From positions 1 through 52,510 of the forward strand of contig JAGRKS010000072.1 in assembly GCA_020442185.1 (NCBI GenBank): a stretch of DNA of 52,510 bases, in the 5' to 3' direction. A program made the translations under genes and the position numbers. Positions 17,830-26,124 of the stretch are shown here, piece after piece; the first letter of the stretch is position 1, and each line of letters starts with the position of its first letter. A model generated the notes under the pieces. That model saw only the letters and a program-made list of their open reading frames with translations. It had not been told where the DNA came from and searched no databases. The stretch comes from Hyphomicrobiaceae bacterium. Lineage in GTDB: Bacteria; Pseudomonadota; Alphaproteobacteria; Rhizobiales; Hyphomicrobiaceae.

Positions 17830-18606
17830 ATGATTTGGCAAAGACTGAAGGCGATGTTTGGGCTGGATGGCGGCGGTGTCCGCGCGACGCTCGCCGGCAT
17901 TGCCGCGTCGGTCGGTCTCGAGGGCGGCCGCTGCCCGACGGAGGCGCATCAAAGATCAGCGTTCACGATTGCGTTCGTCGCGCTTGCGGCCAAGATGGCC
18001 AAGGCGGACGGCGTGGCCGTTGCCGCGGAACTCGAGGCCTTCGAGCGCTGGTTCAAAGTGCCGGCCGATCAGCGCGATTCGGTCCGCCGCGTGTTCGACG
18101 CCGCCAAGCGCGACATCGCCGGCTACGAAAGCTATGCGCGGCAGATCGCAAGCCTTCTTGCCGAAGAACCGGAGTTGAAACGCGACGTATTCGAATGTCT
18201 GTTCCACATCGCGTCGGCGGACGGTGTGCTGCACGAGGACGAGGAGCATTTCCTGCGGCGCGTCGCCGACGTTTTCGGTCTCGACGCCGCGGCCTATGCG
18301 CAAGTCCGCCGTGTCTTCATCGTCGACGAGGATGACCCCTACGCGATACTCGGCGCCGATTCCGCGATGTCGGATGCGGCATTGAAAGCGCACTATCGCC
18401 AGCTTGCGAAGGAGAACCATTCCGATCGCCTTGCCGCGCACGGCGTTCCGCGCGAATTTCAGTCCGTTGCTGACCGCAAACTTGCGACGATCAACGCCGC
18501 CTACGATGCGATCGTAAAGGAACGCGCTGCCCTCAACCGCGCTATCGAGGAGGCCGAGGCCTCTGCGGCCAACCGTGGCGGCGCGGGCCGCGGGCCGGGG
18601 GAATGA
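17830..18606 (+). CDS. TerB/DjlA-type protein with J-domain (HPD replaced by HSD)
   Basis: A 258-residue cytoplasmic protein. Residues about 40-165 are a TerB-like helical domain with two acidic AKADG/ASADG motifs, as in the DjlA family. Residues 168-235 are a C-terminal J-domain (DPYAILGADSAMSD, then HYRQLAKENHSDRL). Normal J-domains carry His-Pro-Asp to stimulate DnaK ATPase; here residues 197-199 read His-Ser-Asp, so co-chaperone activity may be weakened. There is no N-terminal membrane anchor, unlike E. coli DjlA. The stop codon overlaps the start of the amidase gene, indicating an operon. Confidence 0.88.
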   Translation: MIWQRLKAMFGLDGGGVRATLAGIAASVGLEGGRCPTEAHQRSAFTIAFVALAAKMAKADGVAVAAELEAFERWFKVPADQRDSVRRVFDAAKRDIAGYESYARQIASLLAEEPELKRDVFECLFHIASADGVLHEDEEHFLRRVADVFGLDAAAYAQVRRVFIVDEDDPYAILGADSAMSDAALKAHYRQLAKENHSDRLAAHGVPREFQSVADRKLATINAAYDAIVKERAALNRAIEEAEASAANRGGAGRGPGE

Positions 18607-19385
18607 CGGCGGTGTTCGATACGGCGGACAGTCGGTGTGTCGACCGCATCGTGGTGTCGCCCAACATCGAGCCGCGCGTCGGCGGCCGCCGGCCTGACCT
18701 GCTGTTGCTGCACTACACCGGCATGGAGAATGCGGCCAAGGCGATCGATTGGCTGTCGCGGCCCGAGAGCAAGGTCTCGTGTCACTATGTCGTTGCGGAA
18801 GACGGCGCGGTGACGCAGATGGTGCCGGAGGCGCTGCGTGCCTGGCACGCGGGGCTGTCGCACTGGGCGGGGGAGACCGACATCAATTCCTGCTCCATCG
18901 GCATCGAAATCCAGAATCCCGGTCATGCGCTCGGCTACCCGCCATTCCCCCCGCGTCAGATGCGGGCGATCGAAGCGTTGTCCGCCGATATCGTCGGGCG
19001 CCATGCGATCCCACCGGGCCGCGTTCTCGCCCATTCGGACGTGGCACCAGCGCGCAAGATCGATCCTGGGGAGGCGTTCGACTGGCAGCGACTGGCGCGC
19101 GCGGGTGTCGGCCGCTGGGTCGAGCCCGAGCCCGCCGACGCCGCCGATCCCGGGCTCGCTCTCGGCGCGCGCTCCGAGATGGTTGCCGAGGCGCAATGGC
19201 TGATGCGGCGCTATGGCTATGGCGCCGAGGTGACCGGGTTCCTCGACCAACCGACGGCGTTCATCGTGCGTGCGGTCCAGCTACACTGGCGGCCGGCGCG
19301 CGTCGACTGCCGGCTCGACCGGTCGACGCTCGAGACGCTCAGGCGCCTCGTCGCGATGGCGGAGGGCGCGGAGGCGATTGTGTGA
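18603..19385 (+). CDS. N-acetylmuramoyl-L-alanine amidase (AmpD/AmiD type)
   Basis: A 260-residue amidase-2 (PGRP-fold zinc amidase) that removes the stem peptide from muramic acid in peptidoglycan or its fragments. The zinc histidine of LLLHYTGM, then YVVAEDGAVTQMV, AWHAG, SIGIEIQNPG and the late ligand of LAHSDVAPARKIDPG are all present. The last 70 residues resemble a peptidoglycan-binding-1 domain (MRRYGYGAEVTGFLDQPT). No signal peptide is visible, which favours the cytoplasmic recycling enzyme. The start overlaps the TerB/J-domain stop by four bases (ATGA), a pairing common in Hyphomicrobiales. Confidence 0.92.
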   Translation: MTAVFDTADSRCVDRIVVSPNIEPRVGGRRPDLLLLHYTGMENAAKAIDWLSRPESKVSCHYVVAEDGAVTQMVPEALRAWHAGLSHWAGETDINSCSIGIEIQNPGHALGYPPFPPRQMRAIEALSADIVGRHAIPPGRVLAHSDVAPARKIDPGEAFDWQRLARAGVGRWVEPEPADAADPGLALGARSEMVAEAQWLMRRYGYGAEVTGFLDQPTAFIVRAVQLHWRPARVDCRLDRSTLETLRRLVAMAEGAEAIV

Positions 19386-19476
19386 CGCCGTCGTTCGCGG
19401 TCCAGCCTTGTAGGCATGGCTCGCTCGTCGATCGGGAAAGCGTCGCCCGCCGCTCACGCGCGCGATATCCGGTCCG

Positions 19477-21273
19477 TCACGTCTCGAAGATCTGCCGCCA
19501 GGGGTTCAGACGCTCGCGCAGAGCCGATTGCTGCGCGTCGAATTGTGCCTGCGCCCGACGTTCTGCCTCCTCCGTGCGCTGGGTGATGTAGGTGTTGTTG
19601 AGGATGAGAACATCCATGTTCGTGCGCAGATAGCAGGAGATGGCATCTGCCGGACTGGCGACCACGGGCTCTTGCCGGTTGAAGCTCGTGTTGAGGAGTA
19701 CCGGGATGCCGGTCTTGGCCGCGAACGATTCGATCAGGCGATAGAACCGCGGATTGGCGGCCCGCGCGACCGTTTGGATGCGCGCAGTGCCGTCGACGTG
19801 GACGGCCGCCGGAATATCGGCGATGCGGTCCTTGTGGACGCGCGGGGCGAGCGTCATGAACGGGTCCGGCTGGGCGATCTCGAAGAACTCGGCGGCACGG
19901 TCCTCCAGTACGGCGGGCGCGAATGGCCTGAACGGTTCGCGCTGCTTGATGCGGACGTTCAGGATTTCCTTGATGACAAGGTCGCGCGGGTCCGCGAGGA
20001 TCGAACGGTTGCCGAGTGCGCGCGGGCCTATTTCGAAACGGCCCTGGAACCAGCCGACGATCTTCTTGTCGGCGAGATCGCCCGCAACCCTCCCGAACAG
20101 TGCGTCGTCGTCGAGCGTCTCGCCTTCGATGCCCGCCTGCTCGAGCGCTGACGCGATTGCGCGATCATCATATTCGGCGCCAAAAAGCGCGTGTGTCATC
20201 TCGCCGGTCCGCGGCTGGTCCAGCGTCTGGTGATAGTGCCAAAGCGCGCTGCCGAGAGGCGCGCCGGTATCGGAAGCGCACGGCGGTACCCAGACGCGAT
20301 CGAAGCGCGTTTCTTCGAGAATGCGGGCATTTGCGACGCAGTTGAGTGCGACGCCGCCGCTGAGGCAGAGGTTGCGCGATTGAGTATGTGCCTCGAGCGA
20401 TCGCACCAGATGAAGCATGGCTTCTTCCGTGACAGTCTGCAGGGCCGCCGCGATATCACGATGGCGATCCTCGACGGGTTCATGCGGTTGGCGCGGCGGC
20501 CCGAACTCGGCGTAGAACTTCGGTGTGAACGGCTGGATCAAGCCGTGGGTGTGAAAGCTCACGTAGTCGGGATCGAAACGGAAGCCGCCGTCTCGGTCGA
20601 ATGAAATCAGGCGGCGGAAGCGTTCTTCAAAGGTCGGGCCTCCGCAGGCCGCGAGTGCCATGACGGTCCCTTCCTCGAACACCTTGAAGCCGAGATGCGT
20701 CGTGACGCCCGTATAGAACGCGCCGAGAGAATCGAAGAAGCCGAGCTGGCGGATGGGCGTCAGCTTGTTGCCGGAGCCGACGTAAGAACTCGTCGCCCCG
20801 GCGTCGCCGTACCCGTCGGCCACCAGCACGGCGGCATCGTCGAACGGCGACACGAAATAGATTGCCGCATGCGCATCGTGGTGCGGGACTTCGACGATTT
20901 CCGGCGCCCTGCGGCCGCCAAGACGTCGCTTGAGGCCCTGCCGCAATCTCTGCCGCAGGAACACGATGCCGCTGTTCTGGGCGCTGTGGGAAGCCGGCCG
21001 CAGCAGATTGAGGCTTGCCGGGAAGTGCCGCAAGACGATCTGCCGGAACGAGCGCCGAAGATTGGCCACATGCCACGGTGTCGTCACGACGTCGATATCG
21101 GCGATGCCGACGCCAGCCACGGCCAGCGCGGCTTCGAGGGCCTGCTCGGGAAAGAGCTGCGTGTGCTTGTTCCGGTTGAAACGTTCTTCCTCCATGATCG
21201 CCGCAATCACGCCATTGGCAAGCAGCGCGGCGCCCGTGTCATGGGTTTTGGTCACGAGTCCGAGGATATTCAA
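19477..21273 (-). CDS. NodU/CmcH-family carbamoyltransferase
   Basis: An enzyme that transfers a carbamoyl group from carbamoyl phosphate to a hydroxyl of a sugar, antibiotic or other small molecule. The N-terminal Kae1-like part has THDTGAALL, EEERFNRNKHT and HHDAHAAIYF-type histidines. It continues with LCLSGGVALNCVANARI, the nucleotide site. The C-terminal part carries GRFEIGPRALGNRSILADPR and LLNTSFNRQEPVV. A TTG start at 21273 is preferred: AGGAG is 10 bases upstream and homologues begin at NILGLVTKTHDTG. An ATG at 21384 would add 37 unlikely residues. No biosynthetic partners are adjacent, so the acceptor is unknown. Confidence 0.9.
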   Translation of the reverse strand: MNILGLVTKTHDTGAALLANGVIAAIMEEERFNRNKHTQLFPEQALEAALAVAGVGIADIDVVTTPWHVANLRRSFRQIVLRHFPASLNLLRPASHSAQNSGIVFLRQRLRQGLKRRLGGRRAPEIVEVPHHDAHAAIYFVSPFDDAAVLVADGYGDAGATSSYVGSGNKLTPIRQLGFFDSLGAFYTGVTTHLGFKVFEEGTVMALAACGGPTFEERFRRLISFDRDGGFRFDPDYVSFHTHGLIQPFTPKFYAEFGPPRQPHEPVEDRHRDIAAALQTVTEEAMLHLVRSLEAHTQSRNLCLSGGVALNCVANARILEETRFDRVWVPPCASDTGAPLGSALWHYHQTLDQPRTGEMTHALFGAEYDDRAIASALEQAGIEGETLDDDALFGRVAGDLADKKIVGWFQGRFEIGPRALGNRSILADPRDLVIKEILNVRIKQREPFRPFAPAVLEDRAAEFFEIAQPDPFMTLAPRVHKDRIADIPAAVHVDGTARIQTVARAANPRFYRLIESFAAKTGIPVLLNTSFNRQEPVVASPADAISCYLRTNMDVLILNNTYITQRTEEAERRAQAQFDAQQSALRERLNPWRQIFET

Positions 21274-21674
21274 GGCTGGGAGTTCTCCTGCACGGCGACC
21301 GGGGGCGGCTCGACCGTTGGTTGGCTGTCGCAACGGCCGCTGCGGCGGCGCGACGATGGATAGTGGCGGTGCTTCAACGAGCACGTGCGCTCAACGGTTC
21401 TGAAACGATCCTGCGACATTGCCACTTGCGTGGTCCGATGTGGTCGGTTCGAGTGTCTGCAAGTTTGCGCCCGACATCTCGGATCGGGCCACAAAGCCTC
21501 GACGTATCGGACTTCCTTATCGAGAACAGCTGCCAAGTCCACCGGCAATCCGCAACGTCTTGAACGTGGCGCATGCGTCCTTTCTGGCCGGCGGTGGGCC
21601 GGGGTTTGGTGAGGGGGCTCCGTCTGCGGATGGTATTTCGATCCTGGACATCCAGAATAGATATCGCGCGGCAC
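21274..21674. other. Gene-free stretch between the carbamoyltransferase and rnpB
   Basis: About 400 bases without a supported gene. It serves as upstream region for the leftward carbamoyltransferase and leads into the rnpB promoter on the other strand. No repeats or hairpins stand out. Confidence 0.5.
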
Positions 21675-21703
21675 TTGACGCCGGATGGCGCTTCACCCTT
21701 ATT
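21675..21703 (+). promoter_or_regulatory. rnpB promoter
   Basis: TTGACG at 21675-21680 and CTTATT at 21698-21703 are separated by 17 bases. The predicted start point, 7-8 bases further on, coincides with the first base of the RNase P P1 helix. Confidence 0.7.
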
Positions 21704-21710
21704 CCAGGTT

Positions 21711-22138
<428 letters not shown>

Positions 22139-22202
22139 AATGACGACCCTGCCGGCGGATTTGCGATCCGGCGTTGCTGGCAGGCAACCGCCGATGTGGC
22201 CC

Positions 22203-22228
22203 GACGGCCTGTCAGACCTCCGGCCGTC
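22203..22228. terminator. Candidate hairpin downstream of rnpB
   Basis: GACGGCC at 22203-22209 pairs with GGCCGTC at 22222-22228 (7 bp, 12-base loop) between rnpB and the convergent hydrolase gene. No T-run follows. Confidence 0.35.
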
Positions 22229-22253
22229 GAGCCAAGCGCGACCCGCTGTCGGG

Positions 22254-23276
22254 TCAACGAAGGAAACCGCCGAGCAAGCCAAGAAGCGCCGCAGGCTGCT
22301 CGTCTTGCGGGGAATGCTCGCAGCCGCGAACGACACGCAATTTCGCATCGGGCATGGCCCGCGCCAGCCGCCGACCGCTGCTCAACGGCACGACGCGGTC
22401 GTTGTCACACCACACGATCAACGCCGGCTGCCGGATCGAGGGATAACGGCGGACGATCGCGCGCCAGTTCGGCGGTCGAAGCTGGCGTGCCGTGGCGATC
22501 AGCGCGTGCCGCGCGCCAGCCTCTCGGAACGGCGCGGCGAAACTGGTGATGTCGCCAAAGTCGATCGCTCCGCTTTGCTGTTCGCCTGACATCGCGAGCG
22601 ACATCGGCACCTCGGGGGGCACCAGCGTCAACAGCGCGTAGGGGAGCACCGGCTGCTGCAGGAAACGCACGAACGGCGTGGGGTCTTGCGGGTAGGCGGG
22701 GATATCGAGAAGCGCCAGCCGCTTGATCCGCTGCGGTTCGCGGCGGTTGAATTCGAGCGTCACCATCAGCGCGACGGCGCCGCCGAACGAATGTCCGACG
22801 ATGGTGAGGTCGCGGAGACCGCGACGACGAATGAAGTCGGTGATGTGGGCTGCGTGGTCGGCAACGGAATAGCGTTGATCGAAGGGCTTTTCGGACTGGC
22901 CGAAGCCGCGCAGATCGACGGCGATAACGCGATGACGGCGGGCGAGAGCTGGCGCAACGCGGCGCCAGGAATAGGTCGAGGCGCCGAGGCCGTGGAGGAG
23001 CAGAATCGGGCTGCCGTCGCCTTGTTCCTCGACGTGCAGACTGACGCGCGGACTGCCGTGAGGCTCAACCGGCGCGTCGTAGGACGTGACACCCTTGCCG
23101 AGGGCGGGAATTGCAGCTGCGGCCCAGCACGTCAGGGCGAGCGTCAGCGTGCGCAGGGAAAAGATCCAGCTGCGTGCTCGACGTGATGCTCGAACAGGGC
23201 ATGGGCTCGCCCGACTGGCCGGCGCGCGGCATGAGACCACGGCGCCCGCGTCGCGGAACTGGGAAACAGACGACAT
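22254..23276 (-). CDS. Exported alpha/beta hydrolase
   Basis: A 340-residue hydrolase. The first 60 residues include a basic stretch and a hydrophobic segment (LRTLTLALTCWAAAAIPAL) that looks like a long signal peptide or anchor. The catalytic set is visible: LLLHGLGAS (oxyanion), nucleophile in GHSFGGAV, acid in WCDNDRVVP and histidine in RGCEHSPQDEQP. Substrate unknown; the closest fold relatives are esterases and epoxide-hydrolase-like enzymes. It is the last host gene before the prophage end predicted at about 23448, so its promoter lies in the 170 bases between. Confidence 0.87.
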   Translation of the reverse strand: MSSVSQFRDAGAVVSCRAPASRASPCPVRASRRARSWIFSLRTLTLALTCWAAAAIPALGKGVTSYDAPVEPHGSPRVSLHVEEQGDGSPILLLHGLGASTYSWRRVAPALARRHRVIAVDLRGFGQSEKPFDQRYSVADHAAHITDFIRRRGLRDLTIVGHSFGGAVALMVTLEFNRREPQRIKRLALLDIPAYPQDPTPFVRFLQQPVLPYALLTLVPPEVPMSLAMSGEQQSGAIDFGDITSFAAPFREAGARHALIATARQLRPPNWRAIVRRYPSIRQPALIVWCDNDRVVPLSSGRRLARAMPDAKLRVVRGCEHSPQDEQPAALLGLLGGFLR

Positions 23277-23452
23277 CGGTACGCAGGAACCTTCCGAGGC
23301 GTGAGTATTACGCTTCGATGTCTAACCTGCTTATGGCTGACGAATTCTTAATGGGCGCCACCAACCGGTGCATCGGGGACGGGCCGCTGAGCCGCTTGGT
23401 CAGGTGAACCGGGCGTTGGCGATGTTCATCGCGTGCAACTCTTTATTTGTGA

Positions 23453-23476
23453 CCGGTCTCGGAAAGTGGCCCAAAA
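23453..23476. repeat. Predicted transposase end-binding site 1
   Basis: CCGGTCTCGGAAAGTGGCCC followed by AAAA. It matches the second copy at 20 of 24 positions. A TG dinucleotide at 23448-23449, a few bases outside, fits the 5'-TG end of Mu-type phages. Confidence 0.55.
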
Positions 23477-23578
23477 ATTTTCGGGGAATATCCGGGATCA
23501 GCCGAGTCGTCGCGGGAAAAACGTCGTTGATTAACAGTAGATTAACGGGAGAAGCGCGGACGGTGTGTCAGTTCGAGG

Positions 23579-23602
23579 GCGGTCACGAAAAATGGCCCAA
23601 AA
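23579..23602. repeat. Predicted transposase end-binding site 2
   Basis: GCGGTCACGAAAAATGGCCC followed by AAAA, a direct repeat of the site at 23453. The CACGAAAAA core resembles the RCGAAAA core of Mu transposase sites. The spacing between copies is 126 bases. Confidence 0.55.
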
Positions 23603-23611
23603 CCGTCGCGG

Positions 23612-23742
23612 GTGGGAACTCGGCGGCTCGCAAAGGCTGGAAAACCGAGGGCCGGATACATGGGCGCTCCCCCAGTTCCCACGTCCAGTTCCCACCTTAA
23701 ACGTCAGTAAATCCGGCGTTTCGGTCGGTGAGAGGTGGGAAC
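23612..23742. repeat. Four copies of a GGTGGGAAC(T/C)GG element, mixed orientation
   Basis: Direct copies start near 23611 and 23734; inverted copies are at 23674-23682 and 23687-23696. The last inverted copy and the last direct copy could pair as a stem of about 12 bp just after the leftmost phage gene, so a terminator role is possible as well as protein binding. Confidence 0.6.
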
Positions 23743-23746
23743 CGGG

Positions 23747-24001
23747 CTAGTTCTTGCCGGGCACGTCGATCCCGGCCGCATAGCGAGCGTCCTGGATGCG
23801 TTCGGCGAGCCGCTCTTTTCGGCCAAATCCATCCGGGTAATCGAGGCGTTGCAGGGCGTCGTTGGCGCGCATTATTGCCTCCACAACCTCGACGCTGCCG
23901 GGGTGCTCGACCATCAGGTCCATCAGCCTGTAGAGGTGCTTCCGCCAGACCTCGCGAGGCGCGTCGGCCAGGGGCTCGTCGATCTCGATTTTCTTGGTCA
24001 C
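23747..24001 (-). CDS. 84-residue protein coupled to MuF-ADP-ribosyltransferase; candidate immunity protein
   Basis: The last gene of the leftward arm. Its GTG start (24001-23999) overlaps the TGA stop of the MuF gene as GTGA, so its translation is probably coupled to that gene. The product starts VTKKIEIDEPLADAPREVW. It is acidic and predicted largely helical, without cysteine pairs, a signal peptide or membrane segments. No family is recognised. A small gene directly downstream of a toxin-domain gene is the classical position of an immunity gene, so protection against the ADP-ribosyltransferase domain is proposed as inference. An unrelated phage accessory role cannot be excluded. Confidence 0.65.
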   Translation of the reverse strand: MTKKIEIDEPLADAPREVWRKHLYRLMDLMVEHPGSVEVVEAIMRANDALQRLDYPDGFGRKERLAERIQDARYAAGIDVPGKN

Positions 24002-26121
24002 TTCAAAAGGCCTTTCGAAGCACAATCATCGCGCCGTCGGCGCTTCTTTACAAGGGGGCGCGCCGACTGAGCGGCCCTGCGGACGAATGTCAACTCGTCG
24101 GCCTGGTCGACGATCTCTACATGGAGGTAGTCTCGGGCCTTGTCGAGCAGCCCGCGCCTGACGCCTTTTTCAACGCCGACGACCCGGAACTTCGTGCCCG
24201 CTGGCAGCAGGACTTCACCCTCTACTGGCACTTTCGAAATCTTCTCCACCGACAACCCCTTTTTGCCCGCGCCATCGATCACCAGCATAACCATCCTATG
24301 ACCTTCGGCCTTGTAGCCGTCGTGGAAATGGAACGACTCCTTGAGCTTTCGCGAGGCGGAAACGAAGCCGCGATCTGTCCATTCGTAACCCGGGTTAAAA
24401 ATAACCTCATCAGTCACAAATTGAGCCCTATATAGCACCGTCTTTTCGGGCAACAAATTGGCCGAAACGGAATTTTGAACTGACTTCGAAATGGTCTCGA
24501 TGTATCGCCGCACCCGATCCTGCTCTGCGGCGGGCGCCTTGTAGAGCTTGTGGCCCTTGCGAACCGTCACGTCGCCACGGCGCAGGTACCAGTTGATCTG
24601 CATAAAATCGTTGCCGGTGTAGGTTGAGACGTGTGCCTGTTCGAGTTTCGACAGGTCGAGGTAGGCATTGAGCAGGCGCTCGCTCTCCTCCGGGCTGAAC
24701 AGCGCGAAACTGTCCCCCGGCAACTTCTTTGCCGGGATGGGTTCTCCTGGCGTCGTCGGCGGCTGGCCGCCACCTTTGGGCGTTGCCGCCGCACCCGCCG
24801 ACGAGGGCTTCAGATCGAAGATATTGAAGCTGTGCGTGGCTTCCTGGCGGACCAGCCGGCCTTCTGCGTTCGCCAGCGATATCTCTGCGCGCGCGAGGTG
24901 GGAGTCCACGACGCTGAAACTCTCCAAATTGAGGCGCGCGCCGCCCGTGTAGGGCGTCCCGTCGACCATCGCGTTGCGCAATGCGATCTCGGCGCGATAC
25001 GTCCGGCCGTCGATCGTCCGATAGGCGGTGAGAAACCCGCCGTCGTTGCGGATCACCGCACCCTCGTCGAACACGCGCGGCGCGAGCGCCCACTGATCTG
25101 CCGTCACGTGCGACCACGGGTTCACGGTGAGGCGCTCGCCGGAGAGCCAGATCACCCCCGATCGGCCGCCGTGGGACGCCGCGATCTCCGAACCGAAATG
25201 CCCGATTGGCGCGGCGATATCGACGGTCTTTGGCAGCTGAAAGAAACCGGGCACGCCAGGCGTGCTATCGATCTCGCCGGCAATGATCTTGCGGAACAGC
25301 CATGACGACGGCAGGTCCTTGAGCGCTGCGGCGCGCAGCGCGGGGTCGACGTTTTCGAGCGTGCCGGACAGCAGTTCGTCGAGGTTCTGTTGCCGCAGCT
25401 TGCCGGGGTTCCGATGCCAGCCGGGATCGATGCCTACCGGTATCTCCTCGATCTGGCCTGTCCGCTTGTTGAGCCAGTCGCGCATCGCGACCGGCGGCGG
25501 CGGGCGTGGACCCAGTGCATCGGCCTCCAACTGCGACACCTGGCGCACCGAGCATTTGCAGTTCCATCCGTTCGGCGGGAACCACGTATCCCAATAGGGA
25601 TCGTCGACGTGGGCTATCGTGCCCACCTGGTCGAGATGCTCATCGCGCGGCTTAGCCGATGTGGTCTCGACGTAGAGCAGGTAGGGGAGGGCGAACTTGG
25701 TGCGCTGCGCCCGCTCCCACTGGCCTGCCGCATGTGCGGTCCTGATATTGGCGTCGTAGATGAGTTGAAGGCGTCGCGGGCTGCCGAGCTGGGCGAGCAC
25801 CTCCTCGCCGGTCTCGGGATCGACCACGAACTGGCGGCCCCACCAGCCGAGCCGTTGCAGCTGCGGCGTGATGTCCGTGGCGAATTGTTCATACGTCATG
25901 CCTTGGGCCAGAGCCCGGCCGACGGCGCGGCGCAGGGTTTCGACGACTTCGGCCTGCGTCGCCTTGGCGACCGTGAAGGCGTGCGCGTGTTCTTCGGCCC
26001 AAACGTCGCGCCAGTCGAACGCCGGCACTTCCGTCTTGTTGCGGAAGAACCTCATGGCTTCGGGGCTCGGGTCGTTGCTGAACCGAGGTTCGTTCGCTGG
26101 CCGTCTGGGGGCGCGTGCCAT
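23998..26121 (-). CDS. MuF head-morphogenesis protein with C-terminal ADP-ribosyltransferase-like toxin domain
   Basis: A 707-residue minor head protein. Residues about 40-200 are the Mu F/SPP1 gp7-like domain (QLIYDANIRTAHAAGQWER; WFPPNGWNCKCSVRQV). Residues about 275-420 (LSGERLTVNPW to LNLESFSV) resemble the PBECR nuclease-like domains that often follow MuF. After a Pro/Gly linker (438-468), residues 470-690 look like an ADP-ribosyltransferase exoenzyme: Arg565 in LYRAQ, Ser-x-Ser 588-590 in GFVSASRK, and Glu-x-Glu 634-636 in VEGEVLLPAGTKF, the R-S-E signature. MuF proteins enter the capsid, so the domain could be delivered with the DNA. The start lies 4 bases from the portal stop. Confidence 0.88.
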   Translation of the reverse strand: MARAPRRPANEPRFSNDPSPEAMRFFRNKTEVPAFDWRDVWAEEHAHAFTVAKATQAEVVETLRRAVGRALAQGMTYEQFATDITPQLQRLGWWGRQFVVDPETGEEVLAQLGSPRRLQLIYDANIRTAHAAGQWERAQRTKFALPYLLYVETTSAKPRDEHLDQVGTIAHVDDPYWDTWFPPNGWNCKCSVRQVSQLEADALGPRPPPPVAMRDWLNKRTGQIEEIPVGIDPGWHRNPGKLRQQNLDELLSGTLENVDPALRAAALKDLPSSWLFRKIIAGEIDSTPGVPGFFQLPKTVDIAAPIGHFGSEIAASHGGRSGVIWLSGERLTVNPWSHVTADQWALAPRVFDEGAVIRNDGGFLTAYRTIDGRTYRAEIALRNAMVDGTPYTGGARLNLESFSVVDSHLARAEISLANAEGRLVRQEATHSFNIFDLKPSSAGAAATPKGGGQPPTTPGEPIPAKKLPGDSFALFSPEESERLLNAYLDLSKLEQAHVSTYTGNDFMQINWYLRRGDVTVRKGHKLYKAPAAEQDRVRRYIETISKSVQNSVSANLLPEKTVLYRAQFVTDEVIFNPGYEWTDRGFVSASRKLKESFHFHDGYKAEGHRMVMLVIDGAGKKGLSVEKISKVPVEGEVLLPAGTKFRVVGVEKGVRRGLLDKARDYLHVEIVDQADELTFVRRAAQSARPLVKKRRRRDDCASKGLLK

Positions 26122-26124
26122 GCC

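Larger units (their letters stand above)
23277..23746. other. Gene-free stretch spanning the predicted left prophage junction
   Basis: No supported gene in 470 bases. The first 170 are host sequence upstream of the hydrolase gene. From about 23448 the sequence has two 24-bp direct repeats and then four GTGGGAAC words, interpreted as the end of the transposable phage. No tRNA is present, which fits transposition rather than site-specific integration. Confidence 0.6.

Noticed and set aside
23373..23385. A GTCCCC word near the prophage end
   Set aside because: Only six bases match the late element and it probably lies in host sequence.
23277..23746. A tRNA or integrase attachment site for the prophage
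   Set aside because: No tRNA-like sequence and no tyrosine or serine integrase were seen. The intact DD35E transposase explains insertion.
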